A DNA stretch of 55,401 nucleotides from Treponema sp. (GTDB taxonomy: Bacteria; Spirochaetota; Spirochaetia; Treponematales; Treponemataceae), in the NCBI GenBank assembly GCA_024699235.1, contig JAILPY010000161.1, positions 1 to 55,401 of the forward strand, given 5' to 3'. The position numbers and the translations under genes are program-made. Under the pieces are notes generated by a model that was given only the letters and a program-made list of their open reading frames with translations, was not told the DNA's origin and made no database searches. Shown piece by piece: positions 9,162 to 17,242 of this stretch. Each line of letters begins with the position of its first letter. Position 1 is the stretch's first letter.

Positions 9162-10895
9162 ATGAATAAATCAGTAACATTAAATCAAATATTACGAGAA
9201 AAAGGATTTATTCCTTCATTACTGACATTTTGCCTTTCAGCCTTTTACATAATATATTTTATTTCTCCATCTTTACAAGAATTAAAATGGGTAATAATTA
9301 TAGAATTATTAATAATGCTAATAACTTTTTTTATAATTATACCGATTGAAAATTTTATGCTTACAAAAAGCCTTTCGACTTCAATAGAGGACTGGATTAA
9401 CGAAGAAGAGACTTCTATGGAACAGAGAACGAAGCTTTTCTTATCTATTGCACAATTTCCGCTGCAAAAAGGCATAATTACTTTTTTTACATTCTTATTT
9501 TCTTCATCAATATCAATAGTATGTTTTCTTGCAATTCCGTTCATACACATTACAGCCAGGGTTGCAGGCATTGCATACATCTCCTGCATATTTTCTTCAT
9601 ACATAGGATTTCTAATTGCAACAAATTATACGGAAAATATATGTAATACATACTGCGAGGAACTTGTAATACAGGGATTAGATAAAGAATTAATAGAAGA
9701 AAAAAAACATTTTGGATTAAGGATAACCCACCGTTGCTTTCTATATCTTATAATTCCAGTTTTTTTTGCATTTATTATACTATACTTCAATTTGCAGCTT
9801 AAAAACGGAAGCAGTCAGGAAATAAATCTTACTGTAAAAATGCAGATTTTAAGAATAATAACCATTGTTGCTATCAATATAATAATATATGTAATCCTAA
9901 CTACAATGTTCTATAAAAAAATAAAAAATACTACTGATACTCTTTCAGATGCAATAGAAGAAGTTCTAGAAGAGGGAAATCACAAATTATATATAAGAAC
10001 AAGCATTTTTGATTCAATGCAATACAGCATTTATGTACTTAATGAAATTATAGAAAATTATGCAAAATTGATAACAAAATCAAAAACAATCGGAAATGAA
10101 GTTTTAGAAACGACAGGAAACTTGTCAAATATTTCCAAAGAACTTGAAACTACTTCCACAGAACAAAATTCCGATGTACAGGAAATTTCTGCAACAATGG
10201 GAGACACTAACGCATCCCTAAAAAATATTGACTTAAAGCTGTCAAACATTTCCAGTGCAATTGATTCTGCAAATAAAGAAGTCTCCGTAGGCTTTGATAT
10301 AATGAGACAAAACATAAACCAAATGGATTTAATTGAAAGTTCAAACAACTCTATTTTAAACGGAATAAAAAATCTTGCAGACCACATTTCAATGATTGAA
10401 AATGTAATTAATATCATAAATGATATAGCAGAACAAACAAGAATAATTGCCTTCAATGCAGAACTAGAAGCTGTAGGAGCTGGAACCAAGGGAAAAAATT
10501 TCCATATTATAGCTTCTGAAATACGCCGTTTAGCTAATAGCATTGTAGACAGCATAATGGACATAAAAACCCATACAGACAATATACAAAAGGCAACCCA
10601 AACTCTTACAGAAATTGCAAATAATGAAACTAATTTTATTCAAGAGGAACGTAATATTGCCCAAAAACTGGAATCACATTTTCATAACATACAGTTTTCT
10701 ACAGATGAAACAGCAAATAAGACTTCTGATATAAGCAGCACTGTATCTCAGCAAGCTGCAGCATTTAATCAGATAGTAATTACATTAAATCAAATAAGCA
10801 GCAGCATAAGGAGCTTTACAGTTTCAACAAAAAACATAAGTCAAACGGCTACAAAAATACAAGAGGCTGCAGAACGATTAAACACATTACATTGA
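9162..10895 (+). CDS. Receptor paralogue 4: multi-pass membrane protein with MCP-like signalling domain
   Basis: A 577-residue paralogue and the last gene of the operon. It has about six membrane segments in the first 250 residues, the shared Cys after the fourth (ENICNTY), and the shared FG motif (KKHFGLRI). The C-terminal hairpin is the best preserved of the four: QTRIIAFNAELEAV at about residue 429, then AGTKGKNFHIIASEIRRLAN. It is the strongest candidate for normal contact with a CheA/CheW-like surface. The Shine-Dalgarno is AAAGGAGG and the gap to the previous gene is 2 bases. Its last 9 bases overlap the end of the convergent peptidase gene; no terminator was seen between them. Confidence 0.82.
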   Translation: MNKSVTLNQILREKGFIPSLLTFCLSAFYIIYFISPSLQELKWVIIIELLIMLITFFIIIPIENFMLTKSLSTSIEDWINEEETSMEQRTKLFLSIAQFPLQKGIITFFTFLFSSSISIVCFLAIPFIHITARVAGIAYISCIFSSYIGFLIATNYTENICNTYCEELVIQGLDKELIEEKKHFGLRITHRCFLYLIIPVFFAFIILYFNLQLKNGSSQEINLTVKMQILRIITIVAINIIIYVILTTMFYKKIKNTTDTLSDAIEEVLEEGNHKLYIRTSIFDSMQYSIYVLNEIIENYAKLITKSKTIGNEVLETTGNLSNISKELETTSTEQNSDVQEISATMGDTNASLKNIDLKLSNISSAIDSANKEVSVGFDIMRQNINQMDLIESSNNSILNGIKNLADHISMIENVINIINDIAEQTRIIAFNAELEAVGAGTKGKNFHIIASEIRRLANSIVDSIMDIKTHTDNIQKATQTLTEIANNETNFIQEERNIAQKLESHFHNIQFSTDETANKTSDISSTVSQQAAAFNQIVITLNQISSSIRSFTVSTKNISQTATKIQEAAERLNTLH

Positions 10896-11786
10896 TTTTA
10901 ATTCTGCCAATGTAACAAGGATATTATGCATTACACGGAAACTCTCTTGGGATAAGGACGCCTCATTATCTTGAGGCGTATGAAACAGTCTCCAAGTTTT
11001 AGGCATTCTTTCTTTGTATGAATAATCAGTCTGCTGACCAGACATTCTTGCTTTCTTGGAACTTTCACGGTTCATTACGGCATCAACAAGATTCTTATTC
11101 TTATTAAGTTCTCGAGCATACAAGGAAGCTTCTTCAGCTGGCAGCAAGGTTATGGCAACAGCAGGAATTCCACAGGCAAGAAAAGAAGCGTTATCGCTAT
11201 ACGGTACAGGAAGACTCATCCATCTACCAGGACAGGAACGCCTTAGTAAATCCTGACTTCGCTCATATAAGTTATTAAAACTAGAAACAAACTGTTTGCC
11301 TGCCCCTACAGGAAGCGTTGTTTTTGCCAAAATTGGCACTTCGCCCCTTCCGCAAGAATCAAATACAAATACATCATCATTTGTAATGCCAAGACGCTTA
11401 AATACACTTGCAATTCCGTACGCACCTTGCTCACTGACTCCTGTATTCCAACCAAGTTCTTCCCCATCCGTAAAAAAAATCCTTACATTATGAAATGAAT
11501 GATAATTTTTTAACTCAACGGCCCAATTCATTATCTGCCAGTCTGCAGCACTATTGTCATTTGCTCCAGGACTGCCGTCTACGCGATCATAATGGGCAAT
11601 AACCGTCTTTATTCTAAACTGAGGGTTATATGCCTGAGGACCAAACTGCACAAGAATATGATTTTTTCCGTCAATTGCAGCTATGGCAGAATCTACCCCA
11701 TTATTCCTAAGGTATGAACGTATAATACTGCACCTATCTGCATCTGGGGCTATAAAATCTCTAAATTCTTGTGGAAGAAAATTCAT
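10887..11786 (-). CDS. M28-family zinc metallopeptidase
   Basis: A 299-residue cytoplasmic protein with the M28 aminopeptidase pattern: HYDR (first metal His), GANDNSAA (bridging Asp), TDGEELG (catalytic Glu and metal Glu), DSCGRG (metal Asp), SDNASF, and a late His in RLFHTPQD. No signal peptide was seen, so an intracellular peptide or amino-acyl hydrolase is likely; the exact substrate cannot be read from sequence. It is translationally coupled to the upstream RRM gene by an ATGA overlap and converges on the receptor operon with a 9-base overlap of the two stops. Confidence 0.85.
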   Translation of the reverse strand: MNFLPQEFRDFIAPDADRCSIIRSYLRNNGVDSAIAAIDGKNHILVQFGPQAYNPQFRIKTVIAHYDRVDGSPGANDNSAADWQIMNWAVELKNYHSFHNVRIFFTDGEELGWNTGVSEQGAYGIASVFKRLGITNDDVFVFDSCGRGEVPILAKTTLPVGAGKQFVSSFNNLYERSQDLLRRSCPGRWMSLPVPYSDNASFLACGIPAVAITLLPAEEASLYARELNKNKNLVDAVMNRESSKKARMSGQQTDYSYKERMPKTWRLFHTPQDNEASLSQESFRVMHNILVTLAELKSM

Positions 11787-12058
11787 ACGCCAACTCTTCT
11801 TGGGGTATGAGGCTTTTCCTCTGCAAAATTAACGCGCACCTTTCGTCCGTCAATTTCACGCCCATTTAATGCTGTAATTGCATTTTGAGCTGCAGGTTCT
11901 TCAGACATTTCAACAAAACCAAAACCTTTTGACTGTTCTGTAAATTTATCTTTAATTATAACAGCAGATAAGACTTCTCCATATTCAGAAAAATAACTAG
12001 TTAAGGAATCCTCTTTTGTAGAATAGCTCAAATTTCCGATATAAATTCTTTTAGACAT
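11783..12058 (-). CDS. Single-RRM RNA-binding protein
   Basis: A 91-residue protein made almost entirely of one RNA recognition motif. RNP2 is IYIGNL at residues 4-9 and RNP1 is KGFGFVEM near residue 45, each with the aromatic residues that stack on RNA bases. This small glycine-poor type is common in cyanobacteria and spirochetes and presumably acts as an RNA chaperone or post-transcriptional regulator; the targets are unknown. Start supported by AAGGAG. The upstream promoter has a perfect TTGACA. It overlaps the peptidase gene by 4 bases. Confidence 0.9.
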   Translation of the reverse strand: MSKRIYIGNLSYSTKEDSLTSYFSEYGEVLSAVIIKDKFTEQSKGFGFVEMSEEPAAQNAITALNGREIDGRKVRVNFAEEKPHTPRRVGV

Positions 12059-12081
12059 ATAATAAATACTCCTTAAATTAG

Positions 12082-12108
12082 AGTATAATAACTTTTTTTA
12101 CCTGTCAA
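12082..12108 (-). promoter_or_regulatory. Promoter of the RRM / M28 peptidase pair
   Basis: On the minus strand a perfect TTGACA (12103-12108) is followed after 15 bases by TATACT (12082-12087). The spacing is short for sigma70. The leader would be about 20 bases and contain AAGGAG. Confidence 0.55.
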
Positions 12109-12137
12109 GAATAGAATCTTTTGTAAAGTGGTAAAAT

Positions 12138-12171
12138 TTGACTTTTTTTTTATTTAACTATATGTTATACT
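12138..12171 (+). promoter_or_regulatory. Promoter of adenosine deaminase gene, leaderless
   Basis: An extended -10, TGT-TATACT (12163-12171), ends 6 bases before the ATG at 12178, so transcription should begin at or next to the start codon. TTGACT at 12138-12143 is a possible -35, but with this -10 the spacer is 22 bases. With the weaker TATGTT at 12161-12166 the spacer is 17. No Shine-Dalgarno is present in either case. Confidence 0.55.
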
Positions 12172-12177
12172 TTTTAT

Positions 12178-13224
12178 ATGAATGAGAAGGATTTTTACAG
12201 CCTTTTAAAATCGGTACCAAAGGCAGAACTTCATATTCATGAAGAAGCTGCAATTGGAAAAGGTACAATAAAAAAGCTCTATAAAAAATACAATGGCATG
12301 GGAATGCCTGATGCAGAATTAAATAAGTTATTTGATTACAATGATTTAGCAGGTTTCTTAGACTCATTTATTGCAATCCAAAATATGTTTAAAAAACCAG
12401 AAGACTTAAAATATACATTTTCAGATCTTGCAAATTATCTAAAAAGAAATAATATAACTTACTGTGAAACATTCTTTAGTCCTACTTCTCACATAAAAAA
12501 AGGCTTTTCTTTCAAAGAACTATCAAAAATAATTACAGATGGCGTTGAAATGATACAAAAAAAAACAGGTTTTACTGTACGTATCATAGTAGATGTCAGC
12601 AGATCCTTTGGATTAGAAAATGCACAAAGAAATTTAGATTATATACTTGAAGAAAAAAATCCATATATAATAGGAATTGGACTTGGAGGAGATGAAGAAA
12701 AGGGTCCTGCAAAAGACTTTGAAAGCGTTTTTTTGCAGGCAGAAAAGGCAGGATTGCATAGAGTAACTCATGCAGGTGAAATATGTCCTAGTTTTTCTAT
12801 AAAAGATTCTATCAATATACTCCATGCAGAGCGAATAGGACACTCTCTTACTGCAGGGTACGATGAAGAATGCATAAAAGAAATGAAAGAAAAGAAAATA
12901 CCTGCAGAACTTTGTCCTACAAGCAATACTTTTATTAAAAAATATATTACAAAAATCGAACAGCATCCAGCTAAAAAACTTTACGATGCGGGCGTTCATA
13001 TAATGATAAACACTGATGACCCTACATTTTTCAAAGTTTCTCTTATTGATGAATACTGGAGAATATACAAAGGACTTAACTTTTCATTGGATGATATAAA
13101 GAATATTATAAAAAATAGTTTTACAGCAGCATTTATATCTGATGAACAAAAGACTGAATATTGCAAACAGGTTGATACTGCTTGGGATCAATGGTTTTTA
13201 AATCATCCTGACTGTAAAATTTAA
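12178..13224 (+). CDS. add: Adenosine deaminase family protein
   Basis: A 348-residue amidohydrolase that should convert adenosine to inosine in purine salvage. Metal and catalytic motifs are in order: HIH (His19, His21), GLGGDE, HAGE with the catalytic Glu, ERIGHS, LCPTSN and NTDDP. One difference from classical enzymes is HIHEEAA in place of HLHLDGA: the Asp that contacts the ribose 5'-hydroxyl is Glu23 and the next Gly is Ala24. This could shift specificity towards another adenosine-like substrate. There is no Shine-Dalgarno; the -10 box is 6 bases upstream, so the mRNA is probably leaderless. It is monocistronic. Confidence 0.85.
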   Translation: MNEKDFYSLLKSVPKAELHIHEEAAIGKGTIKKLYKKYNGMGMPDAELNKLFDYNDLAGFLDSFIAIQNMFKKPEDLKYTFSDLANYLKRNNITYCETFFSPTSHIKKGFSFKELSKIITDGVEMIQKKTGFTVRIIVDVSRSFGLENAQRNLDYILEEKNPYIIGIGLGGDEEKGPAKDFESVFLQAEKAGLHRVTHAGEICPSFSIKDSINILHAERIGHSLTAGYDEECIKEMKEKKIPAELCPTSNTFIKKYITKIEQHPAKKLYDAGVHIMINTDDPTFFKVSLIDEYWRIYKGLNFSLDDIKNIIKNSFTAAFISDEQKTEYCKQVDTAWDQWFLNHPDCKI

Positions 13225-13312
13225 AATCTGAATTTTATTACATCTTCACTATAGAAGTCTACTCTATTATTAGTCTTATATTAATTCAATCAAAATATAA
13301 CTTTTTACAATA

Positions 13313-13363
13313 AAGGCATTACAATAAATAGATTATCTCATTTTCTATCTATTGCAATACCTT
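13313..13363. terminator. Imperfect inverted repeat between convergent genes
   Basis: The arms AAGGCATTACAAT and ATTGCAATACCTT, with ATAGAT/ATCTAT inside, form an AT-rich imperfect hairpin in the 150-base gap between add and the GH2 gene. It could terminate both. No strong T-tract is present. Confidence 0.4.
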
Positions 13364-13374
13364 ATAAAGCGTTT

Positions 13375-15777
13375 CTAATTTTTTATAACAGTAAATGGGA
13401 TTTTCAAAGAATTTCCCATCCAGTCTTCTAAAATCAAATTTCCGCTTCCTGATTTTCCAACCGATTTTACATAAGTTCCAGCACAGCCACCTTTTAAAGA
13501 TACTGCAGAAGGACCAATCAATTCAATATCTCCTTCAGTCTTTAAAGTAACAGATTCCTGACAGTAAGGTTGGATATTTTCATTCTGGTCAACAGCTGCA
13601 AACCTTACAGAAGCCACGTCATAAGAATTATCTTCTATTAAAGTATCACGCAGTACAATAGCCTTTATGCAAACTTCTTCAGAAGGTACCCTAACGAGAG
13701 TTTTTACAACCTTTCCATCCCTTATAGCCTCAAATTTATGTTCTATGATTGAACCGCCCCATCCTGCAACATACTTTCCAAAGAGAGACCTTAGCTTCTG
13801 TTCATCAAGCTTGTAAGACTGTTCAATTTTTTGTGCAAGAGTCTTTTCTTTTGCAGAAAGGCGCTCAAAGTTTCCAGCATATCTTCTAAGGATCATAAGA
13901 AAATCCTTTACATTCCTTGATGCCTCTTCACTTATTTTGTCTTCATCAATAAGACGATTTCCTATAAAATCATCAATAAGAATCGGTCCATGTGCAAGAC
14001 TTTTAAATGGAGAGTCCTTTTTAGAGTATTCTTTTATGAAAACCCCATTCTCATAAAATTTTACACTATCTGCATTAGTATAAATCCATATGTCGCCAAT
14101 TGCACCAGCAGGATATTCTCCGATATCCAAGCTAGAATTTACAAACAAAACATCACCAGTAACAGAAGGTTCTCCCTGGCTCTGATATACATAGGCAGCG
14201 ATTTTAGGATTACGGAACATATCCATTACTCCATGATAGCAAATCTTATCTCCACTGCCAAAATCTCTGTGAGTATTGTAATCAAAGGCACACCAACCGC
14301 TAGTACCAGAAAGATTCTCCATTGATGCAGAGGCATCAAGAACCTTTGCATGACGGACAGCATGTTCAGTACGATGAATTTCATCGTCGAACATTTTAGT
14401 AGGATACATGTGTCCATTGTATTCAGTTACCATGTAACCTTTATCTGTATCTGTAACGTTTTTCTTTTGAGACAAGCCCTCATTTGTACCAAAATGGACA
14501 AAATCATTATATGTATAAACATCTTCCAGCAAATGAGAATGCTTTATGCATCGGACTCCACCTGTTGGTCTAGTAGAATCTAGTTCATGTGCGACTTTAT
14601 TTGTGCGCTCATAGAATTCGTCATCATCCATACTTTCGTTAATGCGGACTCCCCAAAGGAAGATAGAAGGATGGTTGCGGTACTGAACCACCATATCATG
14701 TACATTCTGAACAGCTATGTTTTTCCATTCTGCACCACCTATATGCTGCCATCCTGGTATTTCGGTAAATACTAAAAGTCCAATTTCGTCACAGCGATCT
14801 ATAAAATATTGACTCTGTGGATAATGAGATGTACGGACTTCATTTAATCCAAGCTCAAATTTTAGAATATCAGCATCTTCCCTTTGCATGTTCTTAGGCA
14901 TTGCATACCCAACATAAGGATAACTCTGATGGCGATTCAGGCCGCGAATCTTTATCTTCTTACCATTAAGATAAAAACCTGTACTGTCATAACGTACGTC
15001 TCTAAACCCGAAACGAACAGTCTTAGAATCAACAATGCTCCCGCTGCCATCTAGAAGTTCTGTTGTCAGATTATATAAGGCAGGATTATCAATATCCCAG
15101 GCAACAACGGGCTGAGCACCAGCTTCTGTCAAAAGTTTTGAAGAAGAAACTCCTGCATGTATTTCCGCACAGACTGTACCATCGCTGCCAGCACTTACTA
15201 CTTTCTGGTGAATCGAATAACCAGAATGGCATTCTCCAGAAAGAGTTATTTCGGTTTCAAAATGATTTTTATTAGTCTTTACAAAGACATCTTCTATATA
15301 TACAGGATTTTTTATTTCAATATATACATCTCTGTATATTCCACCATATGTCATGTAGTCGATTACAAAACCAAAAGGAGGCTGATCTACGCTTTCACGG
15401 CTATCAAGCTTTACGGCAAGTACATTTTTTTCAGAAGAAGGTTTAAGATAATCCGTTATATCTACAGTAAATGCAGTATATCCACAAGGATGAACACAAA
15501 CAGAAGTTCCATTTATAAAAACTTCACTTTGGTGAGCAGCTCCTTCAAATGTAATAAGAACTTTCTTTCCATTCCAAGATGGATCCGTAATAAATTCTTT
15601 TCTGTAAAGGCTAACTTTTTCATAACGAGAGACTGAGAAATTATTAAACGGAGTTACTGCAACAGTATGTGGCAGACGGATTGTTTCAAAAGAACCTTTA
15701 TAAGAAGGTTCAACCATTTCTTTTGAAAATTCTGGGGCAAATAACCATCCATCATTAAAATAAAGCTTGTTTTCCAT
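13375..15777 (-). CDS. Glycoside hydrolase family 2 enzyme (beta-galactosidase/beta-glucuronidase type)
   Basis: An 800-residue GH2 enzyme: an N-terminal jelly-roll sugar-binding domain (about 1-180), an immunoglobulin-like domain, a TIM barrel starting near IRGLNRHQSYPYVGYAM, and C-terminal beta domains. The acid/base Glu is in GVRINESMDD near residue 380, and the likely nucleophile Glu is in VTEYNGH near residue 455. No signal peptide is visible, so it should act in the cytoplasm on imported oligosaccharides. The sugar (galactose, glucuronate or another) cannot be fixed from these motifs. No Shine-Dalgarno precedes the ATG; a -10-like box 7 bases upstream suggests a leaderless mRNA. It is transcribed alone. 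Confidence 0.85.
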   Translation of the reverse strand: MENKLYFNDGWLFAPEFSKEMVEPSYKGSFETIRLPHTVAVTPFNNFSVSRYEKVSLYRKEFITDPSWNGKKVLITFEGAAHQSEVFINGTSVCVHPCGYTAFTVDITDYLKPSSEKNVLAVKLDSRESVDQPPFGFVIDYMTYGGIYRDVYIEIKNPVYIEDVFVKTNKNHFETEITLSGECHSGYSIHQKVVSAGSDGTVCAEIHAGVSSSKLLTEAGAQPVVAWDIDNPALYNLTTELLDGSGSIVDSKTVRFGFRDVRYDSTGFYLNGKKIKIRGLNRHQSYPYVGYAMPKNMQREDADILKFELGLNEVRTSHYPQSQYFIDRCDEIGLLVFTEIPGWQHIGGAEWKNIAVQNVHDMVVQYRNHPSIFLWGVRINESMDDDEFYERTNKVAHELDSTRPTGGVRCIKHSHLLEDVYTYNDFVHFGTNEGLSQKKNVTDTDKGYMVTEYNGHMYPTKMFDDEIHRTEHAVRHAKVLDASASMENLSGTSGWCAFDYNTHRDFGSGDKICYHGVMDMFRNPKIAAYVYQSQGEPSVTGDVLFVNSSLDIGEYPAGAIGDIWIYTNADSVKFYENGVFIKEYSKKDSPFKSLAHGPILIDDFIGNRLIDEDKISEEASRNVKDFLMILRRYAGNFERLSAKEKTLAQKIEQSYKLDEQKLRSLFGKYVAGWGGSIIEHKFEAIRDGKVVKTLVRVPSEEVCIKAIVLRDTLIEDNSYDVASVRFAAVDQNENIQPYCQESVTLKTEGDIELIGPSAVSLKGGCAGTYVKSVGKSGSGNLILEDWMGNSLKIPFTVIKN

Positions 15778-15784
15778 GATTTTT

Positions 15785-15813
15785 AGTGTAAGTCACTTTA
15801 TTTCAGAAAACAA
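15785..15813 (-). promoter_or_regulatory. Promoter of GH2 gene, leaderless
   Basis: On the minus strand TTGTTT (15808-15813), a 17-base spacer and TACACT (15785-15790), 7 bases before the ATG. The -35 is weak. The position predicts a transcript beginning at the start codon. Confidence 0.45.
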
Positions 15814-15869
15814 GTTATTTTTGTACCTCAGAAAAGACTGTAATAATCCATACAGATTACCAATTCGAT

Positions 15870-16646
15870 CTATATATTTAAGAAATTTCCATAAAATCCT
15901 GAAGCAGATACAGATTCACCATGTTCTATAAGATGCTTAACATCTCCAAGTTGCTGAACTCTAAAAACAACTTCTCCAGGAACTCTCTCTTCTGCACCAA
16001 GAACTGTAACTGATGTCGGGGCAACAAAAAAGCCTTGCCAAAGCTGGAGAGGAGAAAGACCTGTCAGATGAGAAATAATAAGGAACATAACTCCCAAATG
16101 GCATACAAATACAAGATTTTTATTATCCAAATCTTTCTGGTCAGGCAATAAATGAGTATCAACCGTAGCTTCTTCATCAGTTATATGCGGAAAACAGCTA
16201 TATACAGGGAGATCCTTTTCAATACGAGTATAATCATATTGTGTAAGAAGGCTGTCAAAGCTAGAAAGTACTTTTTCTGCATGCATCTCTATGCTTCCAC
16301 TTTTCATAGTTTTTGCTTTAAACCAATCCCAGCGACTAAAGTATTTTTTTTCTCCATAATAATCACGGGGAAGCCAATCCCATGCACTGCGTTCCTTTTT
16401 TGTAACAGGATCAGATATGCGAAAATCAAACTCATGAAGCCAATCAAGAGTTTCTGCAGTCCTTCCAAGTTTCTCTAGAGCAGGAGCTATAGTTGCCTGA
16501 GCCCTTCCATACGGAGAAACATAAAAATCATCAACTTTCCATTTCAAGATTCGTTCTGTTAAAAAAGAGACTTCCCTCTTGCCTTTTTCAGTAAGCGTAT
16601 CATTTTTATAATCAGGATCACCGTGACGTATGAATATTAAATGCAT
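15870..16646 (-). CDS. Histidine phosphatase (phosphoglycerate-mutase-like) family protein
   Basis: A 258-residue protein with the RHG catalytic motif at the extreme N-terminus (IFIRHGDPDY, phospho-His near residue 8), the SPYGRAQAT arginine region, and a second catalytic His in FVCHLGVM. The family includes phosphoglycerate mutases, sugar phosphatases and cobalamin phosphatases; which one this is cannot be said. No signal peptide. It overlaps the YigZ-like gene by 10 bases and is the last gene of the parE-parC transcript unit. Confidence 0.82.
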   Translation of the reverse strand: MHLIFIRHGDPDYKNDTLTEKGKREVSFLTERILKWKVDDFYVSPYGRAQATIAPALEKLGRTAETLDWLHEFDFRISDPVTKKERSAWDWLPRDYYGEKKYFSRWDWFKAKTMKSGSIEMHAEKVLSSFDSLLTQYDYTRIEKDLPVYSCFPHITDEEATVDTHLLPDQKDLDNKNLVFVCHLGVMFLIISHLTGLSPLQLWQGFFVAPTSVTVLGAEERVPGEVVFRVQQLGDVKHLIEHGESVSASGFYGNFLNI

Positions 16647-17239
16647 GGTTCTACAGAAACCTCCGTTTTTCCTTTACTTATATCTTTAATGACAGATAAA
16701 AAACTTTCATGTTCTTCCGCCCATATTATTCCTGTTGCATAGACTTCTGAAGAATATTCTTCCTGAATATCAGAAATATGAAAGTCTTCATATTTGCGTT
16801 TTATAACTTCATATAATGCATAATTTGCAGAAAAAGAAAACTTTCTTTTCTCTACATAAGGTTCACTTTTACATATAGAAAGGACTTGCTTTGCAGAATC
16901 TGAATAAGCATGAACAAGACCTCCAGTTCCTAATAATGTACCGCCGAAATAACGTGTAACAGTAAGGAGAATATTTGTTATTCCACTACCTTTGAGAACA
17001 TCAAGAACTGGACGGCCTGCAGTACCAGAAGGTTCTCCATCATCACTCATGCCGCTTGTTTCAGCTTTTAAGCCTGCTATAAATGCATGTACAACATGAG
17101 TCGCATCTTTATATTGCTGTTTGACATCATGCAACTTTTCTCTTGCTTCTGCCTGGGAAGCAACAGGAAACGCTTCTGCAATAAAACGAGAATTCTTTAC
17201 GGAAAGCTCCGATACAGCATATTCAGACAAAACATTCAT
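16637..17239 (-). CDS. YigZ/IMPACT family protein
   Basis: A 200-residue member of the YigZ/IMPACT family, recognised by KNSRFIAEAFPV, the DDGEPSGTAGRPVLDVL core and VTRYFGGTLLGTGGLVHAYSD. Eukaryotic IMPACT regulates the GCN2 kinase; bacterial members are linked to ribosomes or translation, but their biochemical role is unsettled. The length is typical. It starts 3 bases after the membrane protein gene and overlaps the phosphatase gene, so it is part of the same operon. Confidence 0.88.
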   Translation of the reverse strand: MNVLSEYAVSELSVKNSRFIAEAFPVASQAEAREKLHDVKQQYKDATHVVHAFIAGLKAETSGMSDDGEPSGTAGRPVLDVLKGSGITNILLTVTRYFGGTLLGTGGLVHAYSDSAKQVLSICKSEPYVEKRKFSFSANYALYEVIKRKYEDFHISDIQEEYSSEVYATGIIWAEEHESFLSVIKDISKGKTEVSVEPCI

Positions 17240-17242
17240 TTT

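Noticed and set aside
10058..10582. A 174-residue minus-strand frame inside receptor paralogue 4
   Set aside because: It is antisense to a well-supported coding region and has no start signal. Similar shadows occur in the other paralogues.
15157..15636. A 159-residue plus-strand frame inside the GH2 gene
   Set aside because: Antisense to conserved GH2 sequence, Tyr/Ile/Lys-rich with no recognisable domain or ribosome site.
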